From contig DXCL01000046.1 of NCBI GenBank assembly GCA_019115995.1, positions 1 to 64,000 on the forward strand: DNA of 64,000 bases, in the 5' to 3' direction. The notes below the pieces were generated by a model. That model made no database searches. It saw nothing but the letters and a program-made list of their open reading frames with translations, and was not told where the DNA came from. Each line of letters opens with the position of its first letter. The first letter of the stretch is position 1. Below are positions 57,557-64,000 of the stretch, piece after piece. Source of the stretch: Candidatus Borkfalkia avistercoris. Its GTDB lineage: Bacteria; Bacillota; Clostridia; Christensenellales; Borkfalkiaceae. A program made the translations under genes and the position numbers.

Positions 57557-58615
57557 TTACATCTGCGTCTGCAACGCCGTGATCGCGACTGTCGCAACGA
57601 TGTCTTCCCACTTGCACCCGCGGGAAAGGTCGTTGATCGGCTTTGCAAACCCTTGGCACACCGGGCCGATCGCCTGGAACCCGCCGAGGCGCTCCGTGAG
57701 TTTATAGCCGATGTTGCCCGCGTCGAGATCGGGGAAGATGAGCACGTTCGCATGCCCCGCCACCTTGGAACCGGGAGCCTTCGACTTTGCGACAGAAGGA
57801 ACGATCGCCGCGTCAAGCTGCAATTCGCCGTCTATGTTCAGGTCGGGCGCCTTTTCTTTGGCGAGCGCGAGCGCCGCCGTCACTTTGTCTATATCCGCGT
57901 GTTTCGCGCTGCCCTTCGTGGAGAAGGAGAGCATCGCCACGCGCGGCTGGATCCCCGCGATCTTTTCCGCCGTTTTTGCGGAGATGATCGCGATGTCGGA
58001 GAGCTGCTCGCTCGTCGGGTTCTCGTTCAGCCCGCAGTCGGAATAAACGAAAACGCCGTCCTCGCAATATTTGTTGCCTTCCTCGGGAGCCACCATAAGG
58101 AAGCAGCTGGAAACGAGGGGCACGCCGGGCGCGGCCTTTACGATCTGCAACCCGGGGCGCAGCGTGTTCGCCGTGGAATGGCACGCGCCGGATACCAGCC
58201 CGTCCGCGTCGCCCGCCTTCACCATCAGCACGCCGAAATAAGTGTTGTCGTAAGAGAGCTTGTCCGCCTCTTCCTCCGTCATGCCCTTTGCCTTGCGCAA
58301 AGCGTACAGGAGCGCGGCGTACTCCGCCCTCTTTTCGCTCGTTGCGGGGTCGACTACGTCCACCCCCGTAAGATCCACGTCGGGATTTGCCTTTTCTATC
58401 TCCGCCTTATTGCCGAGCAGCGTTACTTTCGCGATCTTCTGCTTCACGACCTCGGCGGCGGCGCGCACCGCGCGCGCGTCCTCGCCCTCGGGCAAAACGA
58501 TGCGCTTGTTCAGCGCGGCGGCCCTCTTCTTTATGTCGGCAATGAAAGCGCTGTCTTCCCCTTCCTCTATCAACGAAGAAATCTTTTCTTTTACCTTGTC
58601 GAAAAACCCTGCCAT
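57557..58615 (-). CDS. pta: Phosphate acetyltransferase
   Basis: Pta makes acetyl phosphate from acetyl-CoA. The start at 58615 (GAGG upstream) gives 352 residues, the size of the short Clostridial enzyme, with RIVLPEGEDARAVRAA, YGVLM-type TYFGVLMVKAGDADGLV and the C-terminal QGFAKPINDLSRGC signature. The open frame extends to 58825 without support. It is the first gene of the pta-ackA-PH operon and divergent from tmcAL. Confidence 0.96.
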   Translation of the reverse strand: MAGFFDKVKEKISSLIEEGEDSAFIADIKKRAAALNKRIVLPEGEDARAVRAAAEVVKQKIAKVTLLGNKAEIEKANPDVDLTGVDVVDPATSEKRAEYAALLYALRKAKGMTEEEADKLSYDNTYFGVLMVKAGDADGLVSGACHSTANTLRPGLQIVKAAPGVPLVSSCFLMVAPEEGNKYCEDGVFVYSDCGLNENPTSEQLSDIAIISAKTAEKIAGIQPRVAMLSFSTKGSAKHADIDKVTAALALAKEKAPDLNIDGELQLDAAIVPSVAKSKAPGSKVAGHANVLIFPDLDAGNIGYKLTERLGGFQAIGPVCQGFAKPINDLSRGCKWEDIVATVAITALQTQM

Positions 58616-58781
58616 AAAAAACCAACCTCGTATCGCTTTATTTTTTGCCGCTTTTGGTGTATAATCGTAGCGGAAGACGTGCGTTTGAAAGCGTACGCCG
58701 CCCGCGCGCATGCCACACGCGGCACTTCCACTTATCATTATATAATATTTCCTCGGAAATGTAAAGGTTTTGATCGAAAAA

Positions 58782-59957
58782 ATGAAAATTTGCGGCATCA
58801 TCTGCGAATATAATCCCTTCCACAACGGGCACGCCTATCTCATCGAACAGGCAAAGCGAAAAAGCGGTTGCGAAGCGCTCGTATGCGTCATGAGCGGCTG
58901 TTTCACCCAGCGCGGCGAACCCGCTTTCCTGGATAAATACACCCGCGCGCGGCACGCCGTGCTCGCCGGCGCAGACGCCGTCATCGAGCTGCCCGCCGTG
59001 TTTGCCTGCGCCCCCGCGGAGATATTCGCAAAGGGCGCCGTAAAGATCCTCTCCTCGATCCCCGCCTTTTCCTGCCTCGCTTTCGGCTGCGAGAGCGGAG
59101 ACGCGGAGGCATTCCGCACCGCCGCGGGGCAGCTCGCAAACGAGAGCAAAGACATGCGCGCCTCCATTCGGGAAAAGCTGAAAAAAGGCGTCAGCCTCAT
59201 CAGGGCGCGCAGCGAAGCGGCGGCGGAAACGGGCGCAGAGCTGATCCCCCTGCTCTCCTCTCCCAACAATATTTTGGGCGTGGAATATCAGAAGGCGCTT
59301 TTGTTTTTCGGGAGCGGCGCGCAGGTCTTGCCCGTACTGCGCACGGGCGGCGGGCATGCAGACGCCGAGCTTGCAAAAAACTACTCTTCCGCCACGGCGA
59401 TACGCGAGGGCGTGCGGCAGGGAAAACTGCGCGCCGTAAAGAAAAACGTCCCCGAATTTGTTTTCGAAGATCTGAAAACCGCGCCCGACACGAGCGCTTA
59501 CGGCACCCTTGCCGTATACGCCGCGCTCACCCGCCCCGCGGAGGAACTCAAAGGGATCCTCGACTGCACGGAAGGCCTGGAAAACCGCATCAAGGCGCTC
59601 GCAAAGGGAAACCCCGATTACGACGGGCTCGTCGCCAAGATCACCACAAAGCGGTACATCTCTTCCCGTATCCGCAGGATACTTGCGTCGGCGGTGCTGG
59701 GCATAGACGAGGCGCTCGTGAGAAGGAGCCTGAAAAACAAGCTGTACTGCAACGTGCTCGCGGTAAAAAAGGAGAGCGCGGAAGCGCTTTTGCCCGAGCT
59801 TGCCCGATCGGATTTCCCCGTGCTCCTGCGCAGGAGCGACGAAAGGAACATCTCCGCCCGCGCGCTCGCCTGTTATGAAAAGGATCTTCTTGCGGAAGAC
59901 GTTTATTCCTTCATCACCCGCACCCCCGCCCGCGGCGGCAGGACTGTGTTTGTATAA
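58782..59957 (+). CDS. tmcAL: tRNA(Met) cytidine acetate ligase
   Basis: TmcAL (formerly YlbM) uses acetate and ATP to acetylate C34 of elongator tRNA-Met. The 391-residue protein begins at the ATG at 58782, giving MKICGIICEYNPFHNGHAYL with the nucleotidyltransferase HxGH-type motif, then SGCFTQRGEPAFLDK and SSPNNILGVEY. A TTG four codons upstream is possible. TATAAT at 58741-58746 is a likely -10 box. It is divergent from the acetate-producing pta-ackA genes, which may be a coincidence. Confidence 0.95.
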   Translation: MKICGIICEYNPFHNGHAYLIEQAKRKSGCEALVCVMSGCFTQRGEPAFLDKYTRARHAVLAGADAVIELPAVFACAPAEIFAKGAVKILSSIPAFSCLAFGCESGDAEAFRTAAGQLANESKDMRASIREKLKKGVSLIRARSEAAAETGAELIPLLSSPNNILGVEYQKALLFFGSGAQVLPVLRTGGGHADAELAKNYSSATAIREGVRQGKLRAVKKNVPEFVFEDLKTAPDTSAYGTLAVYAALTRPAEELKGILDCTEGLENRIKALAKGNPDYDGLVAKITTKRYISSRIRRILASAVLGIDEALVRRSLKNKLYCNVLAVKKESAEALLPELARSDFPVLLRRSDERNISARALACYEKDLLAEDVYSFITRTPARGGRTVFV

Positions 59958-60014
59958 TAACAGGCACCGTCACTGCTCAGCAAAAAAAGTCAAGACTTTT
60001 TCCTCTTTATCGTC

Positions 60015-60020
60015 TATAAT
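60015..60020 (+). promoter_or_regulatory. -10 box of the AraC-GyrI gene
   Basis: TATAAT 18 bases before the ATG. The -35 region is poor, so this promoter may need an activator. Confidence 0.5.
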
Positions 60021-60038
60021 ATCAATCGGGAAGAACAG

Positions 60039-60953
60039 ATGGACTGGATTTCAGGAATACAACGCGCCATAGATTACATCGAAGAACACCTCACAGAGGA
60101 AATCGACCTTGCTGAAGCGGCGGAATGCGCCTGTTCGTCGGCTTTTCATTTCCTGCGCATCTTCGGGATCGTATGCGGCTATACGCCGGGAGAATATGTG
60201 CGCATGCGGAGGCTGTCGTTGGCGGGGGCAGATATTTTGGAAAAGCGCTGCAACGTTACTGAGGCTGCCCTGCACTACGGATACGAGACGCCCGAAAGTT
60301 TCTCGCGCGCTTTCCGTAATTTTCACGGCATTCTGCCGTCCCAGGTCAAGCAGGGCTGTTCTCTAAAGGCTTTCTCCCCCATTAGCGTAAAATTAGACAA
60401 GCAAGGAGGAAATACGATGAATTACAAAATCGAAAAGCGGCCCGCAGGTCTTTTGGTCGGATACAAAAAAAGATTTCGCGGCGTTCCCTATGGCGCAGAG
60501 CGGGAAAAGCAGGAAGATCGGTTCTTCCGCACAACGCGCGCAAAACAGCGGCTTTTGCGCGGCGCATCGGATACGCCCGAAATAGATTACTGCGTCATCA
60601 AAAACATCGATGAAGAGGGATACGATTTTTACATCGCCTATAATTTGGATGAATGGTCCAGAACGGAAATGTTCAATCCCGCCGTTACGGGCGTCGATTT
60701 TATGGATAAACTGGGTTTTGAACAGATAGAAATCCCGCCTCAGACGTACGCCGTCTTTGAAACGCCGAAGATGCGGCGTCCGATCATGGACTACATCGCG
60801 CTCAGGCAGCAAATCGTGACAGAATGGCTGCCCTCTACCGATTATGTGTTTGCCGATGCGCCCGAAATCGTTGCCATGCACTGGCCCGTAAACGGAAAAG
60901 AGGCAAAACAGCGGTATATAGAGATTTGCCTGCCCGTGGAAAACAAATTTTAA
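60039..60953 (+). CDS. AraC-family regulator with GyrI-like effector domain
   Basis: A 304-residue protein: AraC helix-turn-helix domain at the N-terminus (about 8-105, DLAEAAECACSSAFHFLRIF and ALHYGYETPESFSRAFRNF) and a GyrI-like ligand-binding domain (about 127-300). This Rob/SoxS-type fusion often senses drugs or other small molecules. An in-frame ATG at 60417 has AAGGAGG seven bases upstream and would give the GyrI domain alone. No regulated operon is adjacent. Confidence 0.92.
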   Translation: MDWISGIQRAIDYIEEHLTEEIDLAEAAECACSSAFHFLRIFGIVCGYTPGEYVRMRRLSLAGADILEKRCNVTEAALHYGYETPESFSRAFRNFHGILPSQVKQGCSLKAFSPISVKLDKQGGNTMNYKIEKRPAGLLVGYKKRFRGVPYGAEREKQEDRFFRTTRAKQRLLRGASDTPEIDYCVIKNIDEEGYDFYIAYNLDEWSRTEMFNPAVTGVDFMDKLGFEQIEIPPQTYAVFETPKMRRPIMDYIALRQQIVTEWLPSTDYVFADAPEIVAMHWPVNGKEAKQRYIEICLPVENKF

Positions 60954-60957
60954 AAAA

Positions 60958-60998
60958 TAAATACCCATCGTCTTTTCCGGTGGATATTTGTTTTTTCT
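60958..60998 (+). terminator. Terminator of the AraC-GyrI gene
   Basis: An imperfect stem (AAATACCCATCG against CGGTGGATATTT) is followed by GTTTTTTC. Confidence 0.6.
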
Positions 60999-61120
60999 GG
61001 CAGTTAGCCTTAACACCGCCGGCGGCGCGCAAATCGTACGCATGACGATTCGATGTCCTGCGATTATTCCTTTATCTGAAAACGATCTCGACCCCCTCGG
61101 GAGAGCCCTTAATAATCAGC

Positions 61121-61158
61121 AAACCTCCCGCCGCGGAATAATCCGCGGCGGGAGGTTT
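61121..61158 (-). terminator. Hairpin downstream of rnpB
   Basis: A perfect 17-bp stem (61121-61137 with 61142-61158). The T run on the minus strand is short, so termination relies on the strong stem. Confidence 0.75.
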
Positions 61159-61167
61159 CTTTTAAAA

Positions 61168-61510
61168 TTCCGAGTTTGATCTGTAAGCCGGGTTCTGTCG
61201 TGTACGGCCATCTATCTCGGCGCATCGTCGCCGATGCGCTCCAGCGATATTCACGGCATACATCGGGCGGGCAGCCCATGCGATATATGCCCAATCTTGC
61301 ACCGGACGGGGTTTGCACGGCACGCTCCGTTGCCGAAGCGTCGGTGAGCTCTTACCTCCCCTTTCCATCCTTACAGGAAAAATCCTGCGGTCTGTTTCTG
61401 TTGCACTTTCCTTGAAGTCGCCTCCACCGGACGTTATCCGGCGTCCTGCCCTACGGTGCCCGGACTTTCCTCACGGCGAAAAGCCGCGCGGCCGTATGAT
61501 CAACTCGGAC
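61168..61510 (-). ncRNA. rnpB: RNase P RNA, class A
   Basis: RNase P RNA matures the 5' ends of tRNAs. On the minus strand the conserved 5' block GAGGAAAGTCCGGGC and the 3' block ACAGAACCCGGCTTACAG are present, and the ends pair (TCCGAGTTGATC with GATCAAACTCGGA) to form helix P1. The ends are set by this pairing and the promoter. The architecture looks like the ancestral type rather than the Bacillus type, which I judged only by eye. Confidence 0.95.
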
Positions 61511-61514
61511 TATT

Positions 61515-61544
61515 ATTATACCCGAAAATACGCCGTAAAGTCAA
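61515..61544 (-). promoter_or_regulatory. Promoter of rnpB
   Basis: TTGACT (61539-61544), 18 bases, TATAAT (61515-61520) on the minus strand, with the RNA starting about seven bases later. Confidence 0.85.
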
Positions 61545-61588
61545 CCCTTTCGGGGCGGCGGCAACAAACTATTTTTTTCTTCAAACGC

Positions 61589-61617
61589 TTGTCATTTGCA
61601 CAAAAATACTATAAAAT
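61589..61617 (+). promoter_or_regulatory. Promoter of pyk
   Basis: TTGTCA (61589-61594), 17 bases, TAAAAT (61612-61617). Confidence 0.75.
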
Positions 61618-61656
61618 ATATTTGAGAAAAATTTTAGAAAACGGAGCTGATCTATT

Positions 61657-63063
61657 ATGAAAAAGACGAAAATCGTATGTACTCTCGGCCCCGCCTGCCG
61701 CGACGAGGAAATTTTGACAAAAATGGCCCTCGCCGGCATGAACGTGGCGCGGCTCAACTTTTCTCACGGCGACTATGCCGAACACGCAAAGAACATCGAG
61801 CTCATCAAAAAAGTTCGCGAAAAGCTGAACATTCCCCTTCCCATCATGCTGGACACAAAGGGGCCCGAACTTCGCATCAAAACGTTCAAAAACAAAAAGA
61901 TCTCTCTGAAAGAGGGAGACGAGTTCACCTTCACCACGGAGGATATTCAGGGAGATCAGAGCCGCGTTTCCGTCTCTTATAAAGGCATCGTAGACGATCT
62001 GGAACCCGGCGACACGATCTTGCTCAACAACGGGCTGCTCATCTTCCGCGTGACGGAAGTCGGCAAAACGGAGGTGAAAACGCGCGTGGAAGTCGGGGGC
62101 GACCTCTCCGACAAAAAGAGCATGTTCTTCCCCGGCAAAACGCTCAGTCTCAAATACCTCAGCGAGCAAGACAAGAACGACATTTTGTTCGGCATCGAAC
62201 AGGGCATCGACTTCATCGCCTGCTCCTTCACCTCCAAAGCGCAGGACATCAAAGACATCAGAAAGCTTTTGGAAGAGAACGGCAATCCCGACATCGACCT
62301 CATCGCAAAGATCGAAAGCCAGAGCGGCGTGAACAACATAGACGAAATTCTGGAAGTCGCAAACGGCATCATGGTGGCGCGCGGCGATCTCGGCGTGGAA
62401 GTCCCCTACGAGGAACTGCCGCAGATACAGAAAATGCTTATCAACAAGTGCCGCCTCGCGAGCAAACGCTGCATCACCGCGACGGAAATGCTCGAATCGA
62501 TGATCAATCAGCCCCGCCCCACCCGTGCGGAAATTTCCGACGTCGCGAACGCGGTATACGACGGCACGAGCGCCGTCATGCTTTCGGGCGAAACGGCGGG
62601 CGGCAAATTCCCCGTTCAGGCGGTCGAAGCGATGGCAAAGATCTGCATGGAAACGGAAAAGCACCTCGAAACGAAGTATAACGAAAAGCGGCCGAACATC
62701 ACTAGCCCCGCAGACGCCCTTTCGCATTCCGCATGCGTGCTCGCAGAAGATATCGGCGCAAAGGCGATCGTCGTGTGCTCCCGCTCGGGCGGCACGGCAA
62801 GGCTCGTTTCAAGGTTCCGCCCCAACATCGACATCATCGGCATGACGATCGAGCCGATGTCGTACAGAAAGCTTGCCCTCTCCTGGGGCGTGATCCCCGT
62901 CCTGTCGGAAGAATTCACCTCGATGGACGTCCTGTTCTACCACGCGAAGCGCGCGGCGATCGAATCGGGACTCGTCAAAAAAGGCGACCGCATCGTCATC
63001 ACGGGCGGCAACCCGAACGGAAAATCGGGCAACTCCAACGTCATCAACATCGAACAAATTTAG
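61657..63063 (+). CDS. pyk: Pyruvate kinase
   Basis: Pyk converts phosphoenolpyruvate and ADP to pyruvate and ATP. The 468-residue protein has the opening KTKIVCTLGPACRDEE, the active-site regions LNFSHGDY, MLDTKGPE and IAKIESQSG, MVARGDLGVE, and the SGETAGGKFP loop. It ends after the C-terminal allosteric domain and lacks the extra PEP-utiliser domain seen in Bacillus. GGAG precedes the ATG. It is transcribed alone, divergent from rnpB. Confidence 0.97.
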   Translation: MKKTKIVCTLGPACRDEEILTKMALAGMNVARLNFSHGDYAEHAKNIELIKKVREKLNIPLPIMLDTKGPELRIKTFKNKKISLKEGDEFTFTTEDIQGDQSRVSVSYKGIVDDLEPGDTILLNNGLLIFRVTEVGKTEVKTRVEVGGDLSDKKSMFFPGKTLSLKYLSEQDKNDILFGIEQGIDFIACSFTSKAQDIKDIRKLLEENGNPDIDLIAKIESQSGVNNIDEILEVANGIMVARGDLGVEVPYEELPQIQKMLINKCRLASKRCITATEMLESMINQPRPTRAEISDVANAVYDGTSAVMLSGETAGGKFPVQAVEAMAKICMETEKHLETKYNEKRPNITSPADALSHSACVLAEDIGAKAIVVCSRSGGTARLVSRFRPNIDIIGMTIEPMSYRKLALSWGVIPVLSEEFTSMDVLFYHAKRAAIESGLVKKGDRIVITGGNPNGKSGNSNVINIEQI

Positions 63064-63073
63064 AAAACATTTG

Positions 63074-63104
63074 GAAGCGGCTCGACCCGAAAGGATCGCG
63101 CCGC
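63074..63104 (+). terminator. Terminator of pyk
   Basis: AAGCGGC pairs with GCCGCTT around an inner stem, followed by TTTATTTTTT. Confidence 0.85.
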
Positions 63105-63164
63105 TTTTATTTTTTAATACTTTATATTGCATTTATGAATCTTAAAAATCGTCATAAAAACCCC

Positions 63165-63193
63165 TTGATTTTGTTTAAATGATATGATAAAAT
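63165..63193 (+). promoter_or_regulatory. Promoter of the right-edge lipoprotein gene
   Basis: TTGATT (63165-63170), 17 bases, TAAAAT (63188-63193). Confidence 0.65.
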
Positions 63194-63201
63194 TTTGTTC
63201 A

Positions 63202-63258
63202 GGCGGTTTTTCGCTTACAGGAACGCGTTTCCGTATAAAATTTTACGAAGAAACCGCC
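63202..63258 (+). promoter_or_regulatory. Structured leader before the right-edge lipoprotein gene
   Basis: GGCGGTTT (63202-63209) and AAACCGCC (63251-63258) close a 57-base stem-loop that starts near the predicted transcript 5' end and stops just before the ribosome binding site. It may stabilise the mRNA or control initiation. It does not match a riboswitch known to me. Confidence 0.5.
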
Positions 63259-63272
63259 GAGGGAGAGATCAA

Positions 63273-64000
63273 ATGAGAAAACTGAAACGCAAACATCTCG
63301 TTCTTTTTCTGCTTGTCGTCACCGCGATCGCATGCGCGGGCATACTTGCGGCATGCCAAAAAAAGCACGTGCATTCCTTATCGCCGACCGCGGCGGTAGA
63401 GGCGACCTGCACGAAAGACGGCAACTCCGCATTCTGGCACTGTGCGGAATGCGATAAATATTTTTCCGATGAGGCGGGCAAAAACGAGATCACCCTTGAA
63501 AGCACCCGGCTCCCCGCGTTGGGTCACGCCTACGGCGAACCCGAATGGACTTGGAACGAAACTTCCTCCGCGCAAGCCGTTTTCTCCTGCACGCGCAGCG
63601 GCTGCGAACATCGGCGAACCGAAACGGACGAAGCTCCCGCAAGCAAAGAAATTTCCCCTGCCGGCTGCGAGGAAGAGGGCGCCATGCTTTATACGGCGAC
63701 CGTGACCTTCAACGGCAAACAATACACCTCCGAAAAGGAAGCGGCGATCCCTGCGGCTCATGATTGGAGCGAGACCCCCGAATGGAAATGGACGTGGTTC
63801 GGCACGGCTACCGTCCGCGCTACTTTCACTTGTTCCGTATGCCAAAAAACGGAGACCCTGACCACAAAAGAATATACGACCGAGGTGGTCGGAGAACTCT
63901 CGTGCACGGAAGACGGGCAACAAAAGCACACCGCAGAGATCTCCTTCAACGGCAAGACCTATCAAAATTCTTACATCACTTACTTTGAAGCCCGCCCTCA
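63273..64000 (+). CDS. Cys-rich repeat lipoprotein, N-terminal part
   Basis: The first 242 codons of a gene cut by the right edge. GAGGGAG precedes the ATG. A lipoprotein signal with lipobox LAAC (Cys28) is followed by repeats of about 75 residues, each with a phrase like EPEWTWNET or TPEWKWTWFG, then CxxxxC or CxxC and a FNGKxY segment. Such Cys-pair repeats are found in large secreted proteins of gut Clostridia. Function is unknown; the protein may be much longer. Confidence 0.7.
   Translation, partial: MRKLKRKHLVLFLLVVTAIACAGILAACQKKHVHSLSPTAAVEATCTKDGNSAFWHCAECDKYFSDEAGKNEITLESTRLPALGHAYGEPEWTWNETSSAQAVFSCTRSGCEHRRTETDEAPASKEISPAGCEEEGAMLYTATVTFNGKQYTSEKEAAIPAAHDWSETPEWKWTWFGTATVRATFTCSVCQKTETLTTKEYTTEVVGELSCTEDGQQKHTAEISFNGKTYQNSYITYFEARP

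Noticed and set aside
61109-61660. Several frames over 61109-61660
   Set aside because: They lie within RNase P RNA, whose conserved blocks explain the sequence.
1-64000. CRISPR array or rRNA operon
   Set aside because: No regularly spaced repeats and no rRNA-like conserved blocks were found in the window.

Overview
The window looks like a chromosome segment from an uncultured gut-type Firmicute of class Clostridia, possibly a Christensenellales-like lineage. That placement is inferred from gene content: McsA/McsB/ClpC, HprK with a Crh-type HPr, WhiA, the sporulation factor sigma-K, DnaE/PfkA order, strong AAGGAGG ribosome binding sites, consensus TTGACA/TATAAT promoters and class A RNase P RNA. 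Most housekeeping genes are on the minus strand. No rRNA operon or CRISPR array was seen.

Layout. 1-113: edge of a membrane protease gene. 228-3276: a very small integrative element in tRNA-Ser(CGA), holding an XRE repressor, a small unknown gene, a rolling-circle (HUH) Rep and a tyrosine integrase, with a 32-bp direct repeat at its ends. 3333-7305: Gx-transporter/NusG-II/ApbE flavin module, DegV and a BrkB-type membrane protein. 7405-10273: promoter, 16-codon leader ORF and three tandem paralogous lipoproteins of unknown function. 10367-15087: mcsA-mcsB-clpC-hpf stress operon without ctsR. 15163-20434: sigK, then an ABC/FtsX exporter operon ending in MarR and DtxR regulators. 20630-23418: DUF378 protein and an orphan phage tail fibre with its chaperone. 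23598-28689: SDR, ZIP transporter, minimal SUF-like pair (SufC and SufB types), purB. 28845-33734: PC4-like protein, tRNA-Thr, a frameshifted membrane gene, a short HbpS-like protein, AraC regulator, hydrolase, SH3-NlpC/P60 protein. 33885-48147: HD hydrolase, 1-phosphofructokinase-type kinase, pfkA, dnaE, Crh-like HPr, whiA, PHP, murB, solute-binding protein, hprK, HAD, uvrC. 48248-51534: copper module (ArsR regulator, Cys-rich 61-residue peptide, CopA with a fused CopZ-like domain). 51630-60953: nucleotidyltransferase/ATPase pair, SGNH hydrolase, rpmF, two PH-domain membrane proteins, ackA, pta, tmcAL, AraC-GyrI regulator. 61121-64000: rnpB, pyk and the start of a Cys-rich repeat lipoprotein cut by the window edge.

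How the genes work together. Central carbon metabolism is well represented: PfkB-type kinase, PfkA, Pyk, Pta and AckA give glycolysis and acetate/ATP formation, and HprK plus a His-less HPr supply catabolite signalling. McsA/McsB/ClpC form an arginine-phosphorylation proteolysis system, here followed by the ribosome hibernation factor. The most unusual parts are the 3-kb rolling-circle integrative element, the lipoprotein triplet, the Cys-rich peptide beside the CopA-CopZ fusion, the orphan tail fibre, and a repeated 13-17-bp dyad found in several intergenic regions.
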